This document shows positions 53,057 through 64,000 of a stretch of DNA of 64,000 nt, piece by piece. Source of the stretch: Tenebrio molitor. Taxonomy: Eukaryota; Arthropoda; Insecta; Coleoptera; Tenebrionidae. How positions within the stretch are numbered: position 1 is the first letter of the stretch; each line of letters starts with the position of its first letter. The notes beneath the pieces were generated by a model. That model saw only the letters and a program-made list of their open reading frames with translations. It had not been told where the DNA came from and made no database searches. The DNA lies in contig NC_091051.1 in NCBI RefSeq assembly GCF_963966145.1, positions 18,476,001 to 18,540,000 on the forward strand, given 5' to 3'. A program made the position numbers and the translations under genes.

Positions 53057-56000
53057 TTAATCGTATTGTCCCAGCAGCCTCCGATTCTTCGGATCAAAAG
53101 GACTCTTGAAAAACAAAGTGGCGGGGTACCTCATACCTAGAACTTCAATGTAATAATTTCCGCTCTTCAAAAACTCATCTGTCAATATCTGTCCTTTGGG
53201 ATGTTCCACGAATCCCGTCCCGATACTACAGTTAAGATTATACCCCCAGTCACCTCTCCTCAAGAACCCTACACTCGTATCGTCCCTCCAGATTGTCTCC
53301 AAGCCATAAATAGCCACCCGATCCTCCAAAGTGAAGAAAACCCTTTTCTTTTTCACACCATGCTGCTTTAATTTTTCTACGTGTTGCTTGCCCAAATACT
53401 GGCCTTCTTTGCGACAAATCATTTGCAGATTCGCTTCGACAGGATTGTCGTCCATTCTCACATCACGGTTCCAGAGATGATACCCTTTTTCGAGACTTAA
53501 AGAATATAAGGCTCTGAATCCGGCGTGTTTCAACTCGAATCCTCGCCCAGCTTCCATTACTTTCTTGTAGACCGGACCACAAGAAGCCACGGGGACGTGC
53601 AATTCGTAGCCTAGTTCACCGATGAAACTGATCCTCATAGCGCGACAAACGTGACCATTGATTTGGATGATGTGGGACATCCCTGGGGGGAAGCGTTCGT
53701 CAGTTATGGGGGTTTCAGTGATTGTTTGGAGAAGCGCCCGACTAGAAAATAAATCAAGATATAGCAAATACAACCCTCACATTTATCACATACATATACT
53801 GAAAAATTCTAAAATAGTTATATGTATCTATAATCATTGTAAGAAGTCTGAATTGAGAGTTTTCACTTATTTTATAAACATTAAATTATTATCTGTTGAA
53901 GAACAAATAAAATTGATTTACTATCGCCAAGCTTTAGTATTCCAAATCAATTAAAAACTAAGATTGGTTTCATTTATAGTGATCCTAAAATTTTACCTTA
54001 TGAATTTTCTTCTTTTTTCTCGTTTCCCTTAATGATGTATTTTCAGTTTTTTCTTTCTCAGTTGTAAATTATTCTTTTCAGTTTTATTTAGATTTAAACA
54101 ATAGTGTTGAAGATCGACATTTAAAAAATGGTTTATAAGTTTATACATTTAAATTTACCTTTTTGGTCCTTGAATTGATAGTACTCCTAATTTGTCCGTG
54201 ATGTCGCTTATCACCGCTTTGAAATTTTTCTTGCCGATTTCTTTCTTAAAATGTGAGACTGTTTGGTAACCAGTCGTTCCACCAGCTACGATATAGTACC
54301 CTTTACCCTACAACATCAAGTATAGGTACGACTTGGATATAACTTAATGATTTACTAGGTACTGGTTCAAAATCTTTCAAATTACCTACCTTCAACATGG
54401 GATCATCGAGAGTACCAACACCTTCTTGTAAAGGTGTGACTGTCACATCCGCCTCCACTCCTCCTTTGCTATTCAACGAACAAGTGTAAACCACACGTCC
54501 TGGTTCTTTGCCCGTATCAGTTGTAAAGAGCCAATCAGCTGCTTCTTCGGCGTCTGGTCCGCTTAAGTACATTTTAGTAAAGTAGGAGAGGTCGAAAAGT
54601 GCGACGTTGTTTCTAGCTGCGTTTGCCTCCTCTCCGATCTAACTTACAATATTATATTCAGACTTGTTACAACTTAATAATATTAAAAAACTTGTAAATA
54701 TGTACTAAATAACTGTCAAGTTATCACAAAGAAAATAAGTATAGAAATGCAAAAAAGTACAAAACACTTCCGACAAAATCAGAAGTGCCAAGTTTGAGGA
54801 TTGTATTGTATTGTAAAGACTGATTTGAGCAAGATTCATTTAGGTTATAATAGAAAATTTTATAAGATAGTGATTAGTCTTTTTCTCATTTATTATTTAG
54901 TTCTAGGTTCTTAAAATTTCCTAGTAATACAAACCAGATCATGATGTTTCGAGAATCCAAACGTATAATCTCCTTCCAACTCGTGTTCGTATCTCTTATC
55001 TTCGTTGTTGACGTGGCCATAACAGCCATACCAATCGTAGGCTTGTACAGGTGCAGTACGATCCTTAATGAAATATCCTGGCCTTTCCCAACCTTGGGCT
55101 TGCTCCATTACGGCACCACTGGCTACAAGAGCCTGCAAAATGGATTAACTAAACTTAAAATAAGTCAAAATAATGAAGAAAGAAAAACAAAAATATGTAT
55201 ATGCAAATAAAGAAATGTTAAAATTCTGTTTTGTTCATTCAGTTAAATTTAAAAAGTCCAATTAACATTTTCGGTAACAAACAAAATGACTTGTCACCTC
55301 GTGGAACGGCCCGATTTTATGATTCCTTCCAGCCAAAGGTTGATCATGAGGGAACACAATACCAAAATTCTTAGCATAACACTCTTGAGTAGTTTCGGTA
55401 ATCCAAGCCCGATCGGATCTCAAATTCGGCATGAATCTTCTTATATCATAAGTAAACATTGGTATCTCTGGACGACCCTCAGAGATCCAGATAGCTAACT
55501 GTTCGGCACAACCACCACTCAGATTAATACCAAGAGAATTATACCCACACGAGTAGTAAAAACCTATAGAAAAAATTTGCCTTAGACACAGTTCATGTTA
55601 ATGATTAGAAGTGAAACACCTCCCAATCTCGGATCTTCACCCATGATGGGTTTGTGGTCTGGAGTGAAGGCTTCGGCACCACAGATATCAGATTTAATAC
55701 CGACGCGTTCAAAAACTGGAGCAATATCAGCGGCATTTTTCAAATGAACCTCGAAAATATTCTTATCTAAGTCGAACAGACTGAACTGGAAGTCGGTCGG
55801 CATGTCTTTGATTATTTCGGGATTAGCTTCATAGCCTCCTAGATAAATGCAGTCACCCTGGATCCTCATATAAGTACTTCCGTCGTGGTCTCGAAGGTTC
55901 GGTGTATTTTTCACTTCCGGTATCGAATCGGTGATGACGTACGCGTGCTTTATGGGAACAATCGGCAGATCTAACCCAACAAGCTGAGCAATATTCGTCG

Positions 56001-59000
56001 ACCAAACTCCTGCAGCGTTTACAACACAACTAGTTTCGATCGTTCCTTTTGCTGTTTCGACGGCTTTGATCTTTCTCACGCCAGAAGTGGGATCGGTGAG
56101 GATGTTGTTGACAGGACAGTTTTCGATGATCTAAAATGTAAGTCAGTAAAATAATATAATTTTATTGGGATTTTGTAATACTTGTCCTCCTCGAGTGTTG
56201 GCGCCTTTTATTAGAGCTGCGCAATACATGGAGGGGTCAGTACAACCATCTCCTGGAGAGTAGAGGGCGCCTTTGAATTTCTTAGGATCGAGTATCGGTG
56301 ACAGTTTTGCTGCTTCCGAAGGGTCTATCACATGACTTTCAATATTGAAGAAGTGGCCCAATGTGTGGAGGCGTTTGAACTCCTGCAGGCGCTCCTAAAA
56401 TGATATGTTAACATAAATTGACTTAGCTACATCCTAACTAAAAGTTATATCAATAACATCTTTTTTACTATTGGGCAGACATCCGACAAACAAAACCAAA
56501 GAACTTAGTTCTGGCTATTTTTTAGTGCATATTTTCCAAGCTCTACCGGAAATAATTATTATTATAAAAATTTTTTGTACAGCGCGAGTGTAAAATAAGG
56601 AATAAAATTCCTTAAATTTATGTCATTGATTTCTGGAAAAATCCTCGGATATCGGTATCGGTATCGCTCGCCCACATACAGTGCATTTTTTTTAACTGTT
56701 GCCATAGGGAATTGCATGGTAAAACTTATACCCCCTGTTAACTTTTGTTCTGATGAAAATATTCAAACCAATTTTGGAACAAGGTTTGAAGATTTTTTAA
56801 ACTATCGGACAGAATACAATTCAATATCCTAAACTGTCGAAAAAGTTGTGAAAAAAATATTGTCTAGCGCGCCGGAATGATAGTACGTCGAGCGGTCGCC
56901 GGAATAGCGTCCCTGTCGGCTCAACCACCCAGCACCTGACCATCTCCAATTTTGACTTTTGTTACTTTCATTTAAAAAATAAATGGCGAGATCTCCTCGA
57001 GGCTATGATTAAAATAAATAACAAAATAAAATATAAAATCTAATTTTTGTTCCCATATCGTCTACTACGTTTTTGTCAAATTATTTACGTTCATTAATTT
57101 CAATTTTGAAGAGTAAAATTAGTATTTAAAATAAAACTGCTTGTCGTTGTTCAAACAATATGCATTACCAGTGGCGGCTCGTAACAATTTCAACTGGTAC
57201 GGCAGATTCGTTGGTATTTTTTTTTTTTTAATGCTCAAAGTTGTCGCCGTATTTGTTCCATATTTATTTAAAATAATGTTTAATAATAATAATAATATAA
57301 TGGAAATTAAAAAAAACTTTTTTTTTGATAAAGAACAAATTCACTCTTCAGCAAGAACCAAGAGGAAGGTCTAGCTAGAGCAATTCTTGCTAGGAGGGGA
57401 GGATTAAGGAATTTGGTAAGGTAACGTAGGTAACTAATAATTTATTTAAAAAAAACGTAGCGAAACAACTATAAAAATGTAAAAGAAAACCAAATTCCAA
57501 AAAAAAAATCACATATAAGACCACGAGTAGGCAAAGTTATGTTTGCCATGAAAAACAATGGGCGCTTTTTACTTCATCCTCAACCGTAATTGTAATTACA
57601 TTATTAATACTTTGAATGATCTCATTTTGTATGGTCTTGGACAAACCAGTGAAAATCGTGGATTCGTCTAACCAAACGCTAGCTCTTGTGTTCCTAAATA
57701 AATAGTGATGTCAATTAATCGTCCAAGGGTTTCGCGATTTTCGCTGACTTTGGGATTATATTCAATAACACTTTCGCGATGTGCGTTGTCTAAGACGTTT
57801 GCAATATTTTGTTGTTTTCTTCCAAATAATTTAAATTTTAGCAGGCCTTGTGTGTGATCTTTTGAAATACCGTGTTTTTGCAGTGCCCTACCGATCTCTT
57901 TACGATTGTTAAAGCCTGTACAGTTAGTTCCACGGACCTGGACGTTGCTCAGAAAAAAGTAAGCACGGCCAACAAAACAATCCATTCCTAATTTCGCTAC
58001 CTGTAATCCACTCGCACTTTTCATAGCATGAAACACAAAAACCACGATTGGAGGTGTCCGCTTTACTAATTATTAAATTTGACATGGCAGGACGAGGCCG
58101 TTTCAAATCCTTAACAAACAGTTTCTCATCGTAAAATAATGAAGAGAATTTATTTCTCAGTAAAAAATCTAGAGTACCTATCTGAATTATTATTGCTCAC
58201 CACTTGTCCAACATTTGCCATTATTAACACTGAACAATACACTGAACAATTTTTTTTGTGTCAACCAACAGAAAATTGTGTCGCTATATGATGCGCCTCA
58301 TTTACTTAAATCAATTAGAAACGCTTTGGCAAGGTACACAATTAAGTATAGAGACAACAAGGTGGCCAAATTTTCTCATTTAATTTCTGCGTTTCGTTTT
58401 GACCAAACTCGACGGTTTCAAACTTTGAGGAAAATTCGGGAATGTTATCTTCTTGTAAATAAATATAAATTAATGAAGATGAAAGTTTCAATTGCCGCAA
58501 AAACTTTGAGCAATATAATGGCTGCGGCCATTGAAACTATGATAGCTCAAAATACCGGACTTTCTTCAGAAGCAATCGACACCGCCGAGTTTGTACACGA
58601 TATAAACGATTTGTTTGACAGCTTCAATAGTAGCAACATTACTAAAAAGCATGCTGTTCCTCCGCTAAGAATAGCTTTAACAAGAAAAACACAACATATT
58701 ATATTTTGGAATGGCATGTTGGAAAAAATTAGATCGTGGGAGTTCCATTTTGAAAAAGACGGTTCTTCAAAACGAACGCTTCCGTGTAAAGAGGGATGGA
58801 TCAATAATATTAAGAGTGTTTTAGCAATTTGGGATGTATGTAAGCAATTAGGTTTTAAATTTTTGCGCACGCGATTATTAAACCAAGACCCTCTAGAAAA
58901 TATGTTCTCTGTAGTCAGACAGTACGGCGTCGCTAACACCAATCCTTCCTGCTTCCAGTTTATTTCTGCTTTAAAAACTAGCATTTTGAACAATTTAATT

Positions 59001-62000
59001 TCAAACAGGTCTGCAGGTCGCAACTGTGAAGAAGATACGGGGCATATTTTGCACAATTTAAGAGATTTTTTGTCAGACAACGATAATTTTAAACCTCTTG
59101 TTGAAGATGAAGAAAATGAACTTCTGCAATTAAATCCACCAGAATTTGATCAGAGTTGTTTAGAAAATGGTAATTTCGAACTACAAGCTTTGGCATATGT
59201 ATGTGGGTATCTTGTGAAAACAATTAAAAAATTAGAATGCCTCGCCTGTCGCATTTCATTGCTTGTGGATACTCCAGAATCATGTCACATTTTTACTCAA
59301 TTTAAGGAATATGACGACCAAAAAATGAGACTGAAATATGTAACCAAAGAATTAATTTGCTTTGTAGCTCATATTCATGATATGGTCATATTTTATTTGA
59401 AACGTTTTGGACATACTTCAAACATTGTTCAAAAACTGCGTATAGTTGTTATAGAACGGACTGATTTTAATTGGTTTCACTGCAATATGCACTCTAGTGA
59501 AATTAGAACAAATTTGTTAAAAACCAGTATTCATTTAATTTTGTACAAATATCTTGATGATGTGCAAAGAGAATTTCAAGAGACAAATAGGAAAAAAATT
59601 ATTTAAAAAAAAATTACTACTTTCCAGCATGTACCTAAATAGCTTTTTTCGTCATTTGTTCATGACTACCTTACTACCTACATTTTTGTGTATAGACTTT
59701 TAGATTTAATTTAGGTTATGTGATTTTTTAGAATAGTTTTTTTTTTGTTTTTTGGTCTCATATTTCAATATTTCTCTTTATTTTTCATGATAGACTGATT
59801 TTTTGTGATGTATTGTACGTCGGTTACCTTTCATTATATGTAATTTGATTTTTTTAGAATAATTTTTATTTTTGTTTATTTATTATTTGTTTATTCAGAT
59901 GTACAATACTTTTTTCATAATAATTACGCTTTTTTTTATTGTTTATGTTGTGATTTTTTTGGAATATTTCCATGAATAAATGTTTTATTTTGATTTATTT
60001 GTATTAATAAAATACAAAATTGGAATAATTTAAATTTCACACAATTCCCGCCATTACCCGTTTCTATTGTTAGTTTGCCCAGACATCACCGCAGCGGTGA
60101 AGCCGCGTACTTGTTGCCATCTTTTTCTAAAGGATTAAGTCGTCTTACTAAACGAAGTGTGTTTATTAGTCTATGCCAAACAGCGTGCAATTTCGTCGGA
60201 CATGCTCACGCGTATATTTAATGCGCTCACTTTTACGGGATACTGGGACCATGATTTAATGGACCTTTGAATCTCCAGTAAGGGCTAATGTCATAAAATT
60301 TGAAAAATATATGCATATTAGAGAGATATGAATGATGAAACTTGTTTAAAAAAAAGTATAAATGAACTGTTTTAAATTGTGTTCTTTTCAAATAAATTTC
60401 TGGGTCGGCACTGCCGTATCTGCCGCCCCTGACCAGCCGCCACTGTAGCATTACGTAGTCTTATTAATGATCTATTACAAAAATAAAAATTAGCACCAAA
60501 CCTGCAGTGGATAATAAGTTAACAGAGGATATTATTTTTACCATGCAATTATGTAATTACCTATGGCAACAGTAAAAAAACGCATAAGAGGTCAACCAGA
60601 AACTGTGGAGAAATTAAGGGCAAGAATAACTGAAGCTTGGAATTCCATTACAGTGCGACATTTACAAAACACGCGAAGAAATTTTCAAGATCGCGTCGGA
60701 CATTGTCCAGCAGTCGAAGGAAAACACTGAACAATTCCTTTGACAATTTCTGTTAATTTGTTGAGTTACTTGTGCGTTAACGTTTTTACATTCTGTTTTT
60801 TTTTTTTAAATAAATGTTTAGATGAGCTGCCATCCAAAAGCTAATTTAATCATAGCCTCGAGGAGATCTCGCTATTTTTTAAATGAAAGTGACAAAAGTC
60901 AAAAGTGGAGATGGTCAGGTGCTGGTTGAGCCGACAGGGACGCTATTCTGGCGACCGCTCGACGTACTATCATTCCGGCGCGCTAGAAAATATTTTTTTC
61001 ACAACTTTTTCGACAGTTTAGGATATTGAATTGTTATCTATCCGATAGTTTCAAAAATCTTCAAACTTTGTTCCAAAAATGGTTTGAATATTTTCATCAG
61101 AACAAAAGTTAACAGGGGGTATAAGTTTTACCATGCAATTCCCTATGGCAACAGTTAAAAAAAATGCACTGTATACACACTACAGTTCTTAAATGAAGCT
61201 GGTGTCAACATTTCATCGTGGCTTGCCAGATTTTCCGATCTAAACCCGATCGAACATGTTTGGGATATGATCAATTCAAGTTGCCTGGGACCAAGTCCCT
61301 CAAGAGGACATTGATCCATTGATCACCTCATTTCGTCAATGCCCAGGCGGTTAAATGAAACATATTATTATGTAAGGAAAATCGGGCTCTGACAACATCC
61401 AAACGCTGATAAGGAGCTGCGGGAATCCAATACGACTCGCCCGCTTACCCCTCTGGATATTCGGCTCGGGGGGGCACCTGCTTGAAGTGGTTGGCGTTAT
61501 GATAACGTGGGAATCCAATAGGACGCACCCGCCTAACCCCGCATTATCACCTCGCTTTGTTTATATTACACCGTGTTGGGGTGGAAAGGAATTTTAGTTT
61601 TCAGTTTAGAGACACATGTTAACAACTCATTTTTGTACTAGAATTGTTCATTACCGTATTGACGTATTAATAAACTTTATAATTGCTATTAATTTAAAGA
61701 TTTCTTACAATTAATTTTTTGTCAATTATTAGTTGATGTAAGAGGCTGAAATTTTAATCAGTTTTACGTTTAGTCAAGAGTTCAAGAGTAACATGTTGTA
61801 TACAAATCAATTTTAATTAACTATTATCTCTTAATGTTCCACTTCTAATGTCACTCAGTATATTTTTAAGCGCATGCAGTCGATGCATGTTCAAAATGTG
61901 TTCAAAAATAAGAGACGTACCATCACTACAAGATATTTACAAACTTTTTGTCAGTTCACATATTTATCTCAATTGCTGTAAAAAATGTTGTCAAAAAATT

Positions 62001-62792
62001 TACATTTCTAAAATAAAATCTACGCAAGTTAATACAATGTAAGTACCCGTTGCTTTATGTCAATTAAGTTTCCAACTGAACTAAGCTGTTTGACGAATTT
62101 AACATTATTAATTAGTTCTCGTTGGCCACAATTAAACTCGAATTTAAACCACTATTTACATTTTCCTCCTGCGTATCGTATCTGCTCTACATGTTTATCA
62201 AAGATTTAAACACTTGACATGACCAAGCAGCTAACTCGCATAATAACACAGTTGACCTTTAAACATTAAAAGACCATGAGCGCTTGCATTTTAATGAATG
62301 AACTTGTGAACAAATCGTACGAGTAAATATTTCCTTTTCAACCCCGTCAAGTGTGGTGCAATACCTCTGTTTTGGCGATGAAAAGTCCTCCATTGTTGAT
62401 CCACCCCGTATTAAGTCCTGTTTCTTGTTCCAAACTGATGAGGAGTTTCCTGGTCGATTCCGACAACCTGATGTCCGCATCGCCGGGTCTCAGTCTCCAG
62501 CACAGGGCGCTGGTATGCCAAGTGGTGCCGCTCGTTATTTTCGCCCTTTCGAGAAGAACGGTCTTAATCCCCCTTTTGGACAAATGATAGAGGAGACTGC
62601 AACCGGCGACGCCGCCACCTGAATTTTAAAATGTGATTGTCAAACGGCTAAATAACGAAACAATGAGTACGTACCGATGACGACGACATCTGCTTGATTG
62701 GGGATGTTGGTGTCGGTGGTGTAGCTTAGCACTTGCTGGAATTTTGGCACGTTTTTCGTTTTGAACACATTTCTGCCGGCTGTTCTCAACAT
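53057..62792 (-). CDS. SARDH: sarcosine dehydrogenase, mitochondrial (copy 2)
   Basis: Nine exons: 62792-62675, 62618-62365, 56394-56182, 56130-55620, 55563-55298, 55132-54935, 54638-54390, 54307-54159 and 53741-53057. The first eight have the same lengths as copy 1 (118, 254, 213, 511, 266, 198, 249, 149). The joined frame has no stop before 53059 and gives 880 residues. The targeting peptide, GGGVAG FAD loop, SGTTWHT flavin site and folate domain are all kept. A GCA-to-TAA change after LLGQYD removes the last 11 residues of copy 1 (AQFEEQSHFED). Substitutions are scattered (for example IAPSEA to IDPSEA). It looks functional at sequence level; sub- or neofunctional roles are unknown. Intron 2 (6.0 kb) is full of transposons that differ from those in copy 1. 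Confidence 0.92.
57660..58118 (-). pseudogene. hAT transposase, ZMYM1-like N-terminal part
   Basis: The minus strand reads GFCVSCYEKCEWITGSEIRN, then GLFCWPCLLFSEQ (a TTF-type zinc finger). After a shift it reads GFNNRKEIGRALQKHGISKD and ENRETLGRLIDITIYLGTQE, the start of the DUF4371/hAT region. The RNase H-like core and dimerisation domain are missing. Two or more shifts. Confidence 0.7.
58215..59606 (+). pseudogene. P-element/THAP9-type transposase, C-terminal two thirds
   Basis: A 463-codon open frame. KIVSLYDAPHLLKSIRNALA starts the homology; it continues with MKVSIAAKTLSN, TAEFVHDINDLFDSFNSS, KEGWINNIKSVLAIW and NQDPLENMFSVVRQYG, the RNase H-like core and inserted domain of P-type transposases. 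The N-terminal THAP zinc finger and the first part of the catalytic domain are absent, and no clean start exists. The frame is intact over 1.4 kb, so decay is slight or recent. Cellular THAP9 is an alternative, but the setting inside a transposon argues for an element. Confidence 0.8.
60524..60580 (+). repeat. partial second copy of the long-TIR terminus
   Basis: TTTTTACCATGCAATTATG … CCTATGGCAACAGTAAAAAA matches 61112-61165 of the right terminus in direct orientation, with small differences. It suggests an older or nested related element. Confidence 0.55.
60590..60730 (+). pseudogene. mariner-type transposase C-terminus
   Basis: The plus strand reads PETVEKLRARITEAWNSITV, then RHLQNTRRNFQDRVGHCPAV. 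This is the helical end that follows the DDE core in mariner-type transposases. No core is present. Confidence 0.7.
61176..61360 (+). pseudogene. Tc1-like transposase C-terminal scrap
   Basis: FLNEAGVNISSWLARFSDLN is followed by PIEHVWDMINS, the third-acidic block of Tc1 transposases (SPDLNPIEHLWD), and later SMPRR. It directly abuts the long-TIR element. Confidence 0.65.
61380..61849. other. GC-rich direct repeats, otherwise unassigned
   Basis: GGGAATCCAATACGACTCGCC at about 61421 recurs with changes at about 61510 (GGGAATCCAATAGGACGCACC) in a GC-rich patch to about 61560. The rest is AT-rich intron. No gene. Confidence 0.4.
61850..62364. other. SARDH2 intron 2, part shared with copy 1
   Basis: It aligns with 35620-36139, with small indels. 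No gene. Confidence 0.6.
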
Positions 62793-62929
62793 GTTCGTAT
62801 TTACAAGTTCATCGAAATGGTGTTGTTGGTGCGCTGGATAAATTGACTGTGATTGGTTGTGTTTATCCTATCATAACACAATTCTATTCTAACTATTCAT
62901 AATTGTCGATTATCAGAGTATGACGTACA

Positions 62930-63235
62930 AGTCGCAAAACATGGCTTAATGTGGCTTAATTCTTGATATGCGCATTGCGCAGATAGAATGAGAAATCCGA
63001 CTTGCTAAAAAGACCAAAAATCCTCCGACTTTCGACGGCCGACGGCTTCGTTTACACAAATACACAGTGGGTCTCTGGCACAGATACAACTGTACACAGT
63101 ACATACAATTGTTAGCACAGAATAACTCCCATAGGGTCTGTCCTCTCTCCCCACTACTTCCCACAATTTCACTGCGCACCAATTTCCTAATCCCAAGTAT
63201 AGTAATCAAGCTACTTAGATACTGTATTTATAACC
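62930..63235. other. insertion upstream of SARDH2
   Basis: The 5' flanks of the two SARDH genes align (GTATGACGTA … CATTTCAAAAA), but copy 2 has about 305 extra bases here. It holds a short palindrome (TATGCGCATTGCGCA). No TIRs or coding sequence recognised. Confidence 0.5.
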
Positions 63236-63293
63236 ATAGCCATTTCAAAAAATATTTTTGTGCTGGATCGAACCTCATGGCTCTGTTTGCGTA

Positions 63294-63519
63294 TAGTGAT
63301 CCCAGAACTCTAACGTTTTATGATAGGCAATACTAATTACGAGGGGATTAGTATTTGACACCTCCCAGTGAGAAGAGGAGCACTTCGTCCAAGAGAGACT
63401 ACCTGGTACCGTCTGCCCTCTTTCTAAATCCAAAGCCCCCAGGCTAAAGACCGACCCTTAAAGGTCTGTTTATTTACGTCCATTACCAGCTTCTTTGTTA
63501 AGCTGTTTAACTTCATAAC
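63294..63519. other. sequence beyond the duplication, unassigned
   Basis: The match to copy 1 stops at 63293. No gene or repeat recognised in this stretch. Confidence 0.4.
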
Positions 63520-63521
63520 GA

Positions 63522-64000
63522 TATTGCCCATGGAGGTAGTATTAACAGGAGGGAGCACTATTTGAAAAAAGCGGAAATGCCTCGTAAATGCGCAGTGCTA
63601 TAAAGTGGTACTAAATACAGAGCGCACCATGTGCCTTTCCAGTGGCGTGGTAAAATTGGTATTTTTCGCTCTCTTTGCAATTCTTCTGAATTACAAAAAG
63701 TCCAAAAATAACAACAAAAACAACAAAACAACGCCCAAAAACGAAGAAAATTCATACCAAAACCACTCACACGTAAAGCCGAAAGTAAAATAACTGAAAT
63801 GCCCAAATTCCCCAAATTACTCTTGTTGCGCACGCCACTGAAAAGATTCGAGCAGTGGGCCAACAGTGTCATTAACGCTGGCGGCTAGTTTAAGAAGAGT
63901 CATAAAGTGGTACTAGAGAGTGGCCGACTGGTACCGCATCTAAAGCATTGACGGTATAGGGAATGTTCCCTCCTGTTAATACTACCTCCATGATATTGCC
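63522..64000. mobile_element. MITE running to the window end
   Basis: CATGGAGGTAGTATTAACAG at 63530 and its complement at about 63974-63993 form TIRs of about 40 bp that include AGGAGGGA. ATAAAGTGGTACTA occurs twice inside. The window ends near the outer boundary. Confidence 0.7.
63640..63841. mobile_element. small hAT-type MITE nested inside
   Basis: CAGTGGCGTGG at 63640 and CACGCCACTG ending near 63841 are short hAT-like inverted ends. An 8-bp target duplication is not obvious. AT-rich, non-coding interior. Confidence 0.5.

Larger units (their letters stand above)
57169..60447. mobile_element. hAT element with CAGTGGCGG termini
   Basis: CAGTGGCGGCTCG at 57169 and CAGCCGCCACTG ending at 60447 are hAT-type TIRs. 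GCATTAC lies on both outer sides, close to an 8-bp target duplication with one base off. TACGGCAGAT-like subterminal pieces recur inverted (57199 and about 60411). It contains a fragment of the hAT gene (minus) and a P-type transposase frame (plus). Confidence 0.65.
56679..61171. mobile_element. 4.5-kb element with about 330-bp terminal inverted repeats
   Basis: CAGTGCATTTTTTTTAACTG at 56679 and its complement ending CACTG at 61171 open inverted repeats that run to about 57014 and back from 60845. They include GTACGTCGAGCGGTCGCC and CCTCGAGGAGATCTCG. TA flanks both ends. Inside lie a hAT element and P-element coding sequence. The outer element's own gene is not identified. Part of a second copy of its terminus is at 60524-60580. 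Lies in SARDH2 intron 2. Confidence 0.8.

Noticed and set aside
58547..59080. Minus-strand 177-codon open frame
   Set aside because: It is antisense to the P-type transposase frame, which has clear family motifs.
58215..59606. Cellular THAP9 host gene
   Set aside because: It lacks the THAP domain and promoter and sits between hAT termini inside an intronic transposon; a mobile-element origin is simpler.
62353..62622. Plus-strand open frames over SARDH exon 2 (also 36168-36362)
   Set aside because: They mirror the minus-strand exon, which carries the flavin-binding motif and conserved splice sites.

Overview
The window is insect nuclear DNA, most likely from a beetle-like genome (an inference). 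It is AT-rich. The host genes have short GT-AG introns and insect-style TATA/GATA promoters, and most of the sequence is a nested pile of insect transposons. Nothing prokaryotic is visible: no operons, Shine-Dalgarno sites or CRISPR array.

Host genes. (1) An unrecognised five-exon gene at 16466-17651 (+). (2) Two tandem trypsin-like serine protease genes, 18828-19697 and 22535-23399 (+), plus a truncated third copy at 52636-52897. (3) Two complete nine-exon sarcosine dehydrogenase genes on the minus strand, 23901-36567 (891 aa) and 53057-62792 (880 aa). The second protease together with the first SARDH gene forms a block of about 13.7 kb (about 23109-36769). The block is repeated in direct orientation at 52636-63293, so the third protease fragment and SARDH2 are the second copy. 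Exon lengths match exactly except the last, and large parts of intron 2 still align. Between the copies (36770-52635) I see only mobile-element sequence.

Mobile-element regions. 1-3557: 3' part of a BEL/Pao LTR element with its RT core deleted. 4.9-15.5 kb: a Tc1/mariner-type element (termini about 5621 and 14395) broken up by an R4/Dong-like non-LTR element, a tyrosine-recombinase (Crypton-like) element, a non-autonomous derivative of that element, a palindromic MITE and a LINE endonuclease fragment. 18-23.7 kb: foldback elements and a two-headed tRNA SINE around the protease genes. 28.1-36.1 kb (SARDH1 intron 2): pogo-like and mariner remnants and a second Crypton-like derivative. 37-51 kb: mariner-family elements nested in each other, a non-LTR remnant and many MITEs. 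56.4-62.4 kb (SARDH2 intron 2): an element with terminal repeats of about 330 bp containing hAT and P-element transposase pieces.

The most unusual items are: the tyrosine-recombinase element with perfect 25-bp terminal inverted repeats and a long foldback hairpin on the 5' side of its gene, an arrangement shared by both non-autonomous derivatives; the protease family in which the oxyanion-hole glycine of GDSGGP is Glu in every copy; and the SARDH tandem duplication. All identifications are by reading the sequence; no database search was possible.
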